From Nakamurella flavida (GTDB taxonomy: Bacteria > Actinomycetota > Actinomycetes > Mycobacteriales > Nakamurellaceae), in assembly GCF_030811475.1 (NCBI RefSeq), contig NZ_JAUSQV010000001.1:806001-870000 (forward strand): a stretch of DNA of 64,000 bases. Direction: 5' to 3'. Shown piece by piece: positions 55,975 to 64,000 of this stretch. How positions within the stretch are numbered: position 1 is the stretch's first letter; every line of letters begins with the position of its first letter. The position numbers and the translations under genes were made by a program. The notes under the pieces were generated by a model. That model saw only the letters and a program-made list of their open reading frames with translations, searched no databases and was not told where the DNA came from.

Positions 55975-56480
55975 CAGCCGAGCACGGGGCCGGTGGGCGG
56001 GGCGGGCACGAAGAAGGAGACGGCCCACTCCGGGCGGGACTCCCCGTCGATGCGGGCCCGCCAGACCAGGACGCGGCCGGCCGGCAGGGGCAGGCCGGTG
56101 TTGAAGTACAGGACGACGTGCGAGCGCGTGGGCAGGGCCCGGCGCGGGACACCGCTGCCCCGGAAGTTGGGTTCCTCGATCTGCAGGGTCTGGCCGAAGC
56201 GCATGACCCGGGCCGAGGCACCGGCGGAGGCGTCCAGCAGCTCGATCGGCCGCCCGGCCGTGTCCTCCAGCAGGACCTCGAAGGCGTACTGCTCGTTCAC
56301 CGTCTCCGGGGGGAAGGTCAGCGAGACGACGAGCGCGAAGGCCGACGACACGCCCTTGACCGGGTCGCGGCCGACGATCTGCAGACCACCGCCGACCATC
56401 TGGAGCTTGCCCAGGGCGTCGGCGACCGCGTAGTCGGCCAGGACCAGCGACACCGCCGCCTGTTCGAAGACAACACTCAT
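55974..56480 (-). CDS. Hypothetical protein, beta-rich
   Basis: 168 residues, no family recognised with confidence. Hydrophobic strands alternate (MVGGGLQIVGRD, FALVVSLTFPPETV, YAFEVLLEDTAG, RSHVVLYFNTGLPLPAG, RVLVWRARIDG) in a beta-sandwich-like pattern, with no signal peptide or transmembrane helix. It lies 60 bp after dnaE2 and overlaps xth, so it is probably expressed with them. CAAGAT lies 6 nt before the ATG, so it may also have its own promoter. Confidence 0.8.
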   Translation of the reverse strand: MSVVFEQAAVSLVLADYAVADALGKLQMVGGGLQIVGRDPVKGVSSAFALVVSLTFPPETVNEQYAFEVLLEDTAGRPIELLDASAGASARVMRFGQTLQIEEPNFRGSGVPRRALPTRSHVVLYFNTGLPLPAGRVLVWRARIDGESRPEWAVSFFVPAPPTGPVLG

Positions 56481-56540
56481 CGGTCGATCTTGGCAGACCG
56501 ACCGGACCGGGATCCCCGCGCCACCACCCGGTCCACCTCC

Positions 56541-59500
56541 TCATCGGAAGTCCCGGGACGGCGTGGCCGCGATGAGGGCGACCCGGGCGATGCGGTCGGC
56601 CACCACCGACAGCGCCCCCTCGTGACTGTCCAGCAACCCGCGGACCAGCAGGGATGTGGACCCCCGGGCGATCTGCCGGTACCGGGACCACAGCCCCGTG
56701 GAGCAGATGACGTTGATCAACCCGCTCTCGTCCTCGAGGTTGATGAAGATGACCCCGGACGCGGTGGCCGGCCGTTGCCGGTGGGTGACCATCCCGGCGA
56801 CGAGCACCCGGGTGCCGTGCGGGGTGCGGGCGAGCTCGGCCGCGGTCCGTACCCCGCGGGCGGTGAGGGTCGCCCGGGAGAACTCCGTCGGGTAGGCCTC
56901 GGGGGACATGCCGGTGGCCCAGATGTCGGCGACGGTCAGCTCGATGTCGCTCATCCCGGGCAGCGCGGGGGCGTCCAGGCCTGCGGTGGTGCCGGCCAGC
57001 ATGCCCTGCCGTTGCCCGGCGGCGGCGCCGGCCGCCCACAGGGCACGGCGCCGGTCGCGGCCGAGCCGGGCGTCCCCGGGGGCGGAGCCGGGGAGGGTGA
57101 GGGCGTCCAGGGCGCCCGCGGTGGCCAACGCCTCGGCCTGCGCGGTGGTCATCTCCACGGCGCGGGTCAACTCGTCCAGGGCGCGGTAGCCGTCGACGGG
57201 CCGGGCGTCGACCAGCGCCTGGGCGATCTCCGGGCCCAGGGTGCGGATGCCGGCCAGGCCGAGCCGGACGGCGGGGGCGCCGTCCGGACCGGGTTCCAGG
57301 GTGGCGTGCACCCCGGAGACGTTGATGTCCGGACAGCGGATCCGGACGCCGTGCCGGCGGGCGTCGGCGATCAGCGACTGGGGTGAGTAGAAGCCCATCG
57401 GCTGGGCCCGGAGCAGGGCCGCGCAGAACGCGGCCGGGTGGTGCAGCTTGAGCCAGGACGAGTAGAAGACCAGCGCGGCGAAGGACAGCGCGTGCGACTC
57501 CGCGAAGCCGAAGTTGGCGAAGGCGAGCAGCCGTTCGTAGATCCGGTCGGCGATGGGACCGGTGAGACCGTGCTCCCGTTCCATCCCGGCGAACAGCCGG
57601 TCCTTGAGCCGGGCCATCTTGGCCCCGGACCGCTTGGCGCCCATGGCCCGGCGCAACTGGTCGGCCTCGCCGGCGTCGAAGCCGGCGACGTCCACGGCGA
57701 GCTGCATGAGCTGCTCCTGGAACAGCGGGATGCCCAGGGTCTTGCGCAACGCGCGCTCCATGCTCGGGTGGTCGTAGACGACCGGCTCGAGCCCGTTGCG
57801 GCGGCGGATGTACGGGTGCACGGAGTCGCCCTGGATGGGGCCGGGCCGGATCAGCGCGACCTCGACGACCAGGTCGTAGAAGGTGCGCGGCTTGAGCCGC
57901 GGCAGGGTGGCCATCTGCGCGCGGGACTCCACCTGGAACACCCCGACCGAATCGGCCCGCTGCAGCATCGCGTACACCGCCGGCTCCTCGAGATCCAGGG
58001 TGGCGAAGTCGACCTCGGTGCCGTCGTACTCCCGCACCAGGTCGACCGCGTAGTGCAGCGCGGAGAGCATGCCCAGCCCGAGCAGGTCGAACTTGACCAG
58101 CCCCATGGCGGCGCAGTCGTCCTTGTCCCACTGCAGGATCGTGCGGTTCTCCATCCGGGCCCACTCCACCGGGCAGACGTCGGCGACCGGGCGGTCGCAG
58201 ATGACCATGCCGCCGGAGTGGATGCCCAGGTGCCGGGGGAAGTCCTGCACCTCCCCGGCCAGCTCCATGACCGGTGCCGGGATGGGGTGGTCGTCGTGCT
58301 GCTGGGCGGCCAACGGGGTCCAGCCGTCGAGCTGCTTGGAGAACGCGTCCTGCTGGCCCGGGGAATGACCGAGTGCCTTGGCCATGTCCCGCACGGCCAT
58401 CCGCGGCCGGAAGGTGTTGACGTTGGCGACCTGGGCGGCGTAGTCCCGCCCGTACGTGTCGTAGCAGTACTGGATGACCTCCTCGCGGCGGTCGGACTCG
58501 ATGTCGATGTCGATGTCCGGCGGGCCGTCGCGTTCCGGTGCGAGGAACCGCTCGAAGAGCAACTGGTAGCGGACGGCGTCCACCGCGGTGATGCCCAGGG
58601 CGTAGCAGGCGGCGGAATTGGCCGCGGAACCCCGCCCCTGGCAGAGGATGTCGTTCTTCCGGCAGAAGGCCACGAGGTCGTGGACGATCAGGAAGTACCC
58701 GGGGAAGTTGAGCTCGGCGATGATCCCGAGCTCCTTGTCGATCTGTGCGTAGGCGTCGGGGTTGTTCTCCGGAGGGCCGTACCGACGCGCCGCCCCGGTC
58801 AGCGTGAGCTCCCGCAGCCAGCTGTTCTCGTCGTGCCCGGCGGGCACCGGGTAGGGCGGCAGCTGCGGGGCCATCAGCTTGAGATCGAACGAGCACTCCC
58901 GGCCGAGCGCGGCGGCGGCGGGGACCGCGGTGGGGTACCGGGCGAACAGGGCCGCCATCTCCGCCCCGGACCGCAGGTGGGCGGCGGAGGCGGGCGGCAG
59001 GTAGGCGTCGGCCTCGTCCAGACTGCGCCGGGCACGGACGGCGGCCATCGCCGCGCCCACCCGCCCGGACCGCGGGGTGGCGTAGTGCGCCCCGGTGGTG
59101 GCGACGACGGGAAGGCCGAGTGCGGCGGCGATCTCGGCCAGGTCGTCGTTGTCCTCGTCATCGGTGGGCAGCAGGGTGGTGCTCAGCTCGACGGCGATGT
59201 TGTCCCGGCCGAACCGGTCCATCAGGGCGACGAGCGCGATGCGGGCGGCGGGCGGGCCACCCCGGTGCAGGGCGCGCCGCACACTGCCCTTGCGGCAGCC
59301 GGTGAGGATCAGCCAGTGCTCCCCCGCCGCGTCCGCCAGCGCGTCGAGGTCGTAGCGGGGGCGGCCCTTCTCCCCGCCGGCCAGCTGGGCGGCGCTGATC
59401 TGCCGGGACAGCCGCCGGTACCCCTCCTGGCCGCGGGCCAGGACGAGGAGGTGGTCGCCGACCGGATCGGGAACGCCGAGCTGCGGTTCGGGCAGCTGCA

Positions 59501-59873
59501 GGGAGAGCTCGGCCCCGTAGACCGTCCGCAGGGACGTCCCGGCGGCGGCCTCGGCGAACCGGACGATGCCGTACAGGCCGTCGTGGTCGGTGATCGCCAG
59601 CGCCTCGAGCCCCAGTCGGAGCGCCTCGGCGACGAGGAGCTCCGGGGTGGACGCGCCGTCCAGGAAGCTGAACGTGGAATGGCTGTGCAGCTCGGCGTAG
59701 GGCACGACGGCGGCCGGATCCTGTGGTGGAGAGGGTATCTCGGCCGCGTCACGCAGGTAGGTGGCCCGGTGCAGGTCGACCCCGCGCAACGGCCCCTGGC
59801 CCGGCCGCGGGGGTCGCCCGGACAAGGCCCGCTCCAGCTCGCGCCAGGGCACGACGGGATTCGTCCAGCCCAT
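56541..59873 (-). CDS. dnaE2: Error-prone DNA polymerase III alpha-like DnaE2
   Basis: 1110-residue translesion polymerase induced by DNA damage. The PHP domain (AELHSHSTFSFLDGAS, LAITDHDGLYG) is followed by the palm motif PDIDIDIESDRREE (catalytic Asp residues), fingers, helix-hairpin-helix elements and a C-terminal OB fold (VAGMVTHRQRPATASG). It lacks the clamp-rich C-terminus of replicative DnaE1. ATG 59873 overlaps the imuB stop (TGATG), so both are made together and, in mycobacteria, work as a mutasome. Confidence 0.97.
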   Translation of the reverse strand: MGWTNPVVPWRELERALSGRPPRPGQGPLRGVDLHRATYLRDAAEIPSPPQDPAAVVPYAELHSHSTFSFLDGASTPELLVAEALRLGLEALAITDHDGLYGIVRFAEAAAGTSLRTVYGAELSLQLPEPQLGVPDPVGDHLLVLARGQEGYRRLSRQISAAQLAGGEKGRPRYDLDALADAAGEHWLILTGCRKGSVRRALHRGGPPAARIALVALMDRFGRDNIAVELSTTLLPTDDEDNDDLAEIAAALGLPVVATTGAHYATPRSGRVGAAMAAVRARRSLDEADAYLPPASAAHLRSGAEMAALFARYPTAVPAAAALGRECSFDLKLMAPQLPPYPVPAGHDENSWLRELTLTGAARRYGPPENNPDAYAQIDKELGIIAELNFPGYFLIVHDLVAFCRKNDILCQGRGSAANSAACYALGITAVDAVRYQLLFERFLAPERDGPPDIDIDIESDRREEVIQYCYDTYGRDYAAQVANVNTFRPRMAVRDMAKALGHSPGQQDAFSKQLDGWTPLAAQQHDDHPIPAPVMELAGEVQDFPRHLGIHSGGMVICDRPVADVCPVEWARMENRTILQWDKDDCAAMGLVKFDLLGLGMLSALHYAVDLVREYDGTEVDFATLDLEEPAVYAMLQRADSVGVFQVESRAQMATLPRLKPRTFYDLVVEVALIRPGPIQGDSVHPYIRRRNGLEPVVYDHPSMERALRKTLGIPLFQEQLMQLAVDVAGFDAGEADQLRRAMGAKRSGAKMARLKDRLFAGMEREHGLTGPIADRIYERLLAFANFGFAESHALSFAALVFYSSWLKLHHPAAFCAALLRAQPMGFYSPQSLIADARRHGVRIRCPDINVSGVHATLEPGPDGAPAVRLGLAGIRTLGPEIAQALVDARPVDGYRALDELTRAVEMTTAQAEALATAGALDALTLPGSAPGDARLGRDRRRALWAAGAAAGQRQGMLAGTTAGLDAPALPGMSDIELTVADIWATGMSPEAYPTEFSRATLTARGVRTAAELARTPHGTRVLVAGMVTHRQRPATASGVIFINLEDESGLINVICSTGLWSRYRQIARGSTSLLVRGLLDSHEGALSVVADRIARVALIAATPSRDFR

Positions 59874-61873
59874 CAGTCGTACACCCCCTCGACCTGCCAG
59901 CCCGCCGTCCCGACGAGCAGCAACAGGGCCGCACCCGCACCGGTGAGCAGCTGCACCCGGGCGCGGATCGCGGCCGGGGTGTCGACCAGCGGGCCGGCGA
60001 CCGGGCCGGTGTCGGCCCGTCGGTAGGCACTGGTCTCGTAGTGCGAGGCCGAGTAGCTGGTCGGGCGCATGGCGCGGCGGGCGTGCTCGAGTCGATCGGC
60101 CTCGGCCTGCCCGCCCGGCACGCCGCCGTGTCCACCACCGGCGACCCCGCCGACCGCGTGGAGCTCGTCGGGCAGCCCGAAGAATCCCGGCGTTCCGGAC
60201 GAGACCCGTTGCCGCTCGGCATGTGCGGGGACGGGCCGCGCGGGGAGCAGCGAGGGGATCCCCGTGGCCGCAGCCACGCTCGCGGTCATGCCCGCGCCCG
60301 ATCCGCCGATCCCCGCACCGGGCCCGGCGACGACGGGGGTCGGCGGTGACCACCAGCGCTCGTCGACCAGCCAGGGGCCCGCCCAGGACGCGATGTCCTG
60401 GACCGGGAGGTCGTCCAGCCCGATCCACACCGGCGGGCCGCTGAGCCGGCCTCTGTCGTCCACCACGACCTCGTCGCCGTGGTGGTCCAGCACCCGCACC
60501 GGGCGGGGGCCGGCCGGCGGCAACCGGGTGGGTGAGGGCGAGGGGACCGCGCCGGGCCAGGGCGCGGCGGGATCGCGGGACGGGATCTTCTCCTCGCCCC
60601 AGGGGACGAGGGTGACCCGCTCCCCCGGACTCCGCCCACCCGAGAGCGTCGGGGTGAGAACGGATTCCGGGCCGAGCAGGCCCTGCACCCGGGCCAGCGC
60701 CCAACCGGCCCGCTGGTCGTCCTGCCCGTCCGAACCCCACAGCCCGTACTGGATCAAGCCGGCGCCGACGGCCTCGATCGGATCCAGCCGCAGCAGGGTG
60801 ATCGCGCCGGGACCGCCGGAATCCTCGGCATCTCCCTGGCCTCCGACCGGGAGGGGGCCGGCCGGGCCACCCCCGGGTGCGCGGCGGGTACGACCGGCGG
60901 TCAGCCAACCGTCGAGCTGCCAGCGCAGGCGGTCGGCGGTGGCCGCCGCGGTCAACGGGCGGGCACATCGCCAGGTGCGGGTGAGCTCGGCACCGCTCTC
61001 GGTGCGGGCGGTGATGGCCAGCCGGGTGCAGGCCAGGCCCGCGTCGGCGAGCCGGGCGTGGAACCGCTCGGCGAGTGCACGTGCGGCGAAGGCGGCGGTG
61101 TCCACCCGGTCCAGCGGCGGGTCGCACTCCTGCTCGACGGTCAGGTCCTCGGGGATGGACCGGCGGGACAGCCCGCGCTCGGCGACGCCCCGGGCGAGCC
61201 GGTGCGCCGCCACGGCGTCGACCCCGAACCGGGTGGCCACCTTGGCCTCCGGCAGGGCCGCGAACGACCCCACCGTGGTGAGACCCAGCCGGATCAGCAG
61301 ATCGACGAGCTGGGCCCGTTCGGGCGGGGCGATGGCGGGATCGCGGGCGAGCTCGCCCACCGGAAGCGGCGCGCAGAACTCCGCCGAACCCCCGATCGGC
61401 ACGATGGCCGAGGCCCGGGCGGCGAGGACCGCGACGGACAGCACGTCCGCGACACCCACCCGGCACTCGATGTCCAGGGCCTCGACGATGTCGACGATCC
61501 GTTCGGCCGCGGCGGTCTCGGACCCGAAGTACCGGGCCGGGCCGCGCACCGAGCACGCCAGCAGCCCGGCCCGCAGGATCTCCACCCCCGGCGCCACCGA
61601 CTCGACCGCGTCCGGGACGGCGGCGAACAGCCGGGCATCCCGGTCCGGGTCGGCGGCCAGGACGACCAGCTCGGGGCAGCGGGACTGGGCGTCCCGACGG
61701 CGTTGACCGATCCGGATGCCCTCGGCCCGGGCCGCGGCCGTGCAGGCGCGGACCCGGTTGGCGTGGAACACCGCCACCGGGCCGGTGGTCGGCACCCCGG
61801 CCTGCCGGGCCGCCGCCACGGCCGGCCAGTCCGGGCACCAGAGGACCAGGGTGCGCGCCGGGCGGGACTTCAC
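59873..61873 (-). CDS. imuB: ImuB, inactive Y-family polymerase of the mutasome
   Basis: 666-residue Y-family-like protein. The start VLWCPDWPAVAAARQ replaces the catalytic DxD of active polymerases, and the usual SIDEA acids are absent (EILRAGLLACSVRG), so it is a scaffold rather than a polymerase. A little-finger-like region runs to about residue 320, followed by a long, partly disordered C-terminal segment that in mycobacteria carries the beta-clamp and DnaE2 contacts. GTG 61873 overlaps the stop of a small leader ORF as GTGA. Under LexA control. Confidence 0.93.
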   Translation of the reverse strand: MKSRPARTLVLWCPDWPAVAAARQAGVPTTGPVAVFHANRVRACTAAARAEGIRIGQRRRDAQSRCPELVVLAADPDRDARLFAAVPDAVESVAPGVEILRAGLLACSVRGPARYFGSETAAAERIVDIVEALDIECRVGVADVLSVAVLAARASAIVPIGGSAEFCAPLPVGELARDPAIAPPERAQLVDLLIRLGLTTVGSFAALPEAKVATRFGVDAVAAHRLARGVAERGLSRRSIPEDLTVEQECDPPLDRVDTAAFAARALAERFHARLADAGLACTRLAITARTESGAELTRTWRCARPLTAAATADRLRWQLDGWLTAGRTRRAPGGGPAGPLPVGGQGDAEDSGGPGAITLLRLDPIEAVGAGLIQYGLWGSDGQDDQRAGWALARVQGLLGPESVLTPTLSGGRSPGERVTLVPWGEEKIPSRDPAAPWPGAVPSPSPTRLPPAGPRPVRVLDHHGDEVVVDDRGRLSGPPVWIGLDDLPVQDIASWAGPWLVDERWWSPPTPVVAGPGAGIGGSGAGMTASVAAATGIPSLLPARPVPAHAERQRVSSGTPGFFGLPDELHAVGGVAGGGHGGVPGGQAEADRLEHARRAMRPTSYSASHYETSAYRRADTGPVAGPLVDTPAAIRARVQLLTGAGAALLLLVGTAGWQVEGVYD

Positions 61874-62028
61874 CGGGACACCGACGGCGGTGCGCCGACC
61901 CGTCCGGCGGGGCGGCCGGTGGGCCGACGGCGACCCCGGACGGCGCGACGCCGCCGCCCCCGGCCCACCGGCAGCCCGGGGACACCGGCCGCGACCACCC
62001 CGGCCCTGCTCTCCGTGCGATGCATCAT
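61870..62028 (-). CDS. Small basic ORF in the place of imuA'
   Basis: 52 codons (MMHRTESRAG start, Arg-rich middle, PPSVSR end). The ATG-ATG start has an excellent Shine-Dalgarno (GGGAGGG, 62032-62038) and the stop overlaps imuB's GTG as GTGA, so it is very likely translated and coupled to imuB. Mycobacteria have a full-length imuA' (about 200+ residues) at this place. This ORF is far shorter and shows no RecA-like motif, so it may be a remnant, a leader peptide or a new small protein. Confidence 0.55.
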   Translation of the reverse strand: MMHRTESRAGVVAAGVPGLPVGRGRRRRAVRGRRRPTGRPAGRVGAPPSVSR

Positions 62029-62040
62029 CGACCCTCCCGT

Positions 62041-62056
62041 TCGAACTCCTGTTCGA
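62041..62056. promoter_or_regulatory. LexA (SOS) box
   Basis: TCGAAC-TCCT-GTTCGA is an exact match to the mycobacterial LexA consensus TCGAAC-N4-GTTCGA and extends one base each side (T/A). It lies between a TAGTGT -10 (minus strand) and the start of the small ORF, so LexA would block transcription of imuB-dnaE2. Confidence 0.93.
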
Positions 62057-62407
62057 ACACTAGAGGGTGGGTACGACACTGCGGGACTTCGCGCCGGGGA
62101 CCACCCGGTCGGGTGAACCGTTGTGACACAACGCGTCTCGAGCACAGGTGGCACTGTGGTCACTCTGGTTCACTTCAGCCGCAACAGTCCCACAGGACAC
62201 CGACAGTCATGATCGAACGGCCCCGACGCCCGCTCCTCCCCCGGGTCGATGACACCACGGAGCGGGACGGGAGCAGGGCGCGCCCGGTGCGAGGTGACGC
62301 CTCGGCCGGCAGACCAGGGTCGAACGGGGAGATCGGACGGCAGGGTCGAACGGGAAGGCCGACCAGGTGGTCGATCAGGTCCGTCCGCTGCTCCCTCACG
62401 ACGGGGA

Positions 62408-62439
62408 CGCTCCCCTCACGACGAAACGCGAGGGGAGCG
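62408..62439 (-). terminator. Hairpin after the DinB-family gene
   Basis: Perfect 10-bp arms CGCTCCCCTC / GAGGGGAGCG with a 12-nt loop, 80 bases past the stop at 62519. Confidence 0.7.
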
Positions 62440-62518
62440 CACCCTGCACGAGGGAGCCGGGCCACGGGCGGCGACCCAGGAACAGCGACCCCTCCCCGCC
62501 CTCGTCACCGCCCGGGCA

Positions 62519-63067
62519 TCAGCGCCGGACGTACAGATCGCGGAGCAGGGCGATCTCGGCGCCGTGGTGGATCACCTCGCGGTGGATGTGCAGGACGAGG
62601 GCGGCCATGGAGAGGGTCTCGTGGCCGTCCTCGCCGCAGGGCCGGGTCAACCCGTCCTCGCCGAGCGACCGCACCCCGTCGATCCAGGCGGCGTACTGGT
62701 CGTCGAGCCGGCGGAGCGCCTCGTCGGCCGAACCGGGGTAGTCGTAGCCGAGATAGTCGACCGGCGGCCCGCCGAAGTGCTGGGCCAGCCGCGCGCCGAA
62801 CACCCCGACCAGCAGGTGCCCCGTCCGCCAGGCGATGGTGGTGACGGGGGCCGGGACGGGTTGGGGGTAGGCGAAGTCGATCACCCACTCCCCCGAACCG
62901 CCGGCGATGGGCGCCCCCGGCTCACCCCGGCGACGGAGGTTCCAGCTCGGGGACACCGGCTCCCAGCGGTACTCCTCGTCGGTCAGCCCGTCGAGTCTGG
63001 GCCGCAGCTGGTTCTCCCAGTGCCAGGTCAGCTGGAGCAGCAGTTCGGCGTTCAGATCGAGGGTCAT
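62519..63067 (-). CDS. DinB-family (DUF664-like) protein
   Basis: 182-residue four-helix-bundle protein of the DinB/MST superfamily. The metal-type His set is LTWHWENQL near the N-terminus and VLHIHREVIHHGAEIALLRD near the C-terminus. Members are often thiol-dependent transferases (mycothiol or bacillithiol), though most are uncharacterised. ATG 63067 has GGAGGAG seven bases upstream. Not preceded by a LexA box despite the family name. Confidence 0.87.
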   Translation of the reverse strand: MTLDLNAELLLQLTWHWENQLRPRLDGLTDEEYRWEPVSPSWNLRRRGEPGAPIAGGSGEWVIDFAYPQPVPAPVTTIAWRTGHLLVGVFGARLAQHFGGPPVDYLGYDYPGSADEALRRLDDQYAAWIDGVRSLGEDGLTRPCGEDGHETLSMAALVLHIHREVIHHGAEIALLRDLYVRR

Positions 63068-63147
63068 CGGTTCTCCTCCGGTCGGGACCCCGACCGTGGC
63101 ATCCCAACAGGACAGTTCACGTCCGCACCGGGGCACACTCTGCAGGC

Positions 63148-64000
63148 ATGTCCACCGCCGCCCGCCTGCTGAGCCTGCTCGGGATGTTGTCCGACGGGCG
63201 GGAGTTCTCGGGGGCCGAGTTGGCCGAGCGCCTCGAGGTCGACATCCGGACCGTGCGCCGGGACGTCGACCGGCTGCGGGGGCTCGGATACCCCGTCGCG
63301 GCCCGCCGGGGGAACACCGGCGGGTACCGCTTCGGTACCGGCGGGCGGATGCCCCCGTTGCTCCTGGACGAGGCGGAGGCCGTGGCCATCGTCGTCGGCC
63401 TGCGGACGGTGACGGCCGGGGCCATCAGCAGCCCGCCGGGGACGGGCGCGGGGGCGGCGCGGGCACTGGCCGCCCTGGAACGGGTGCTGCCGCCGGAGGT
63501 GCGGGCCCAGGCGAGCGCGGTGGCCGACGGGGTGGTCTCGCTGGACACCGGGGCGGTGGGCCTGTCACCGGAGTGGGTGGCCGTCATCGTGGGTGCCTGC
63601 CGGGACCACCGGCGACTGCGTTTCGAGTACCGGGCGGTGGACCGGGAGCCGACCCGGCGGGACGTGGAGCCGCACCGGTTGGTCTATTCCGGGCGTCGTT
63701 GGTACCTCGTCGCCCGGGACGTCGACCGGGACGCGTGGCGCACCTTCCGCACCGACCGGATGGCGGACCTGACGGCCGGCACGTTGACCTTCCGGCCGCA
63801 GGAACCCCCGGAGGACGCGGCCACGATGGTCAGCCGGGCCCTGTCCACCGGGCCCTACCGGTGGACGGCCCGGGTGCGGATCTTCGCGCCCCTGCAGTCC
63901 GTCGCCCCGCACGTCCCGGCCTCGATGGCGATGGTGCAGGCCGAGAGCGCGACCAGCAGCATCCTCACCACCGGCTCCGACCACCTCACCGATCTCGCGA
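63148..64000 (+). CDS. HTH/WYL-domain transcriptional regulator (3' end beyond window)
   Basis: First 284 codons of a WYL regulator. The N-terminal winged helix (AARLLSLLGMLSDGREFSG, then EVDIRTVRRDVDRL) is followed by the WYL sensor domain (HRRLRFEYRAVDREPTRRD and WYLVARDVDRDAWRTFRTD). The frame is open through base 64000, so it is incomplete. ATG 63148 starts the HTH with CACTCT 6 nt upstream. It is divergent from the DinB-family gene, a pairing often seen, and may control it. Confidence 0.9.
   Translation, partial: MSTAARLLSLLGMLSDGREFSGAELAERLEVDIRTVRRDVDRLRGLGYPVAARRGNTGGYRFGTGGRMPPLLLDEAEAVAIVVGLRTVTAGAISSPPGTGAGAARALAALERVLPPEVRAQASAVADGVVSLDTGAVGLSPEWVAVIVGACRDHRRLRFEYRAVDREPTRRDVEPHRLVYSGRRWYLVARDVDRDAWRTFRTDRMADLTAGTLTFRPQEPPEDAATMVSRALSTGPYRWTARVRIFAPLQSVAPHVPASMAMVQAESATSSILTTGSDHLTDLA

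Larger units (their letters stand above)
62029..62518. other. 490-bp intergenic region with SOS promoter and a terminator
   Basis: Holds the LexA box (62041-62056), a minus-strand TAGTGT just upstream of it as the -10, and the DinB-gene terminator (62408-62439). The rest shows no gene. Confidence 0.7.

Noticed and set aside
59874-61985. Extension of the dnaE2 frame upstream across imuB (1814 codons in all)
   Set aside because: The extra part is out of frame with imuB and is compositionally Arg/Gly/Pro noise. DnaE2 begins at MGWTNPVVPW, overlapping the imuB stop.
62029-62163. Longer version of the small leader ORF (97 codons from GTG 62163)
   Set aside because: It would put the LexA box inside the coding region and has no Shine-Dalgarno; the ATG at 62028 has a strong one.
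62519-63067. DinB-family gene as part of the SOS regulon
   Set aside because: The name is historical. No LexA box lies upstream of 63067, and the LexA box at 62041 faces the other operon beyond a terminator.

Overview
This window comes from a high-GC Gram-positive bacterium (Actinomycetes). The evidence is very GC-rich DNA, many GTG starts, 4-base ATGA/GTGA overlaps inside operons, several apparently leaderless genes, a DUF2469 protein, an Lsr2-type nucleoid protein, GlnE plus GlnD control of nitrogen, and an ImuB/DnaE2 mutasome behind a mycobacterial-type LexA box. From memory, the gene order from tsf-rpsB to amtB-ftsY follows the Mycobacterium tuberculosis block Rv2889c-Rv2921c. A member of the Nakamurella/Frankia-related orders would fit, but the genus cannot be fixed from sequence alone.

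Layout. 1-8.2 kb: end of a metallophosphoesterase gene, a MarR regulator, two ABC exporters (ATPase plus permease each), a methylmalonyl-CoA epimerase-like protein and a DivIVA/Scy-like coiled-coil protein. 8.2-13.5 kb: an alpha/beta hydrolase, then the leftward block rpsB-tsf-pyrH-frr-cdsA with strong hairpins between rpsB/tsf and tsf/pyrH. 13.9-14.5 kb: a secreted LytM/M23-fold protein.

14.6-31.3 kb is an accessory catabolic island between the M23 gene and xerC, which are close neighbours in related genomes. It holds a tartrate/D-malate-type dehydrogenase, a GntR/UTRA regulator, a YihV-like PfkB kinase, an aldehyde dehydrogenase, a ketose 3-epimerase-like TIM barrel, a PRISE-type reductase, an IolC-like kinase, a YihT/LacD-like class I aldolase, a zinc alcohol dehydrogenase, an SDR, a cyclase-family hydrolase, an RbsABC-type ABC importer, an amidohydrolase and an AraC regulator. 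Three of its promoter regions share one inverted-repeat operator (core TKACAAGWTGTMA) set exactly 4 bp from a -10-like hexamer, which points to a single GntR-controlled regulon. The parts fit uptake, oxidation/epimerisation, phosphorylation and aldol cleavage of an unusual ketose, polyol or sulfosugar. The substrate is unknown, and this is the most interesting part of the window.

31.5-44.8 kb: conserved housekeeping, all leftward except the lsr2-like gene: xerC, dprA, comM, yraN, DUF2469, rnhB, lepB, rplS, trmD, rimM, khpA, rpsP, an amidohydrolase and ffh. 44.8-54.4 kb: nitrogen control and protein targeting: glnD, glnK, amtB, ftsY, glnE. 54.4-62.1 kb: a glutamine amidotransferase, exonuclease III, a hypothetical protein, dnaE2, imuB and a small leader ORF behind a perfect LexA box. 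imuB-dnaE2 and the hypothetical-xth-GATase-glnE set are each translationally coupled, with a 60 bp gap between the two sets. 62.5-64 kb: a DinB-family protein and the start of a WYL-domain regulator that runs off the window.

Because of the high GC content, long spurious reading frames lie antisense to most genes; they were discarded. No tRNA, rRNA, CRISPR array, insertion sequence or prophage was recognised.
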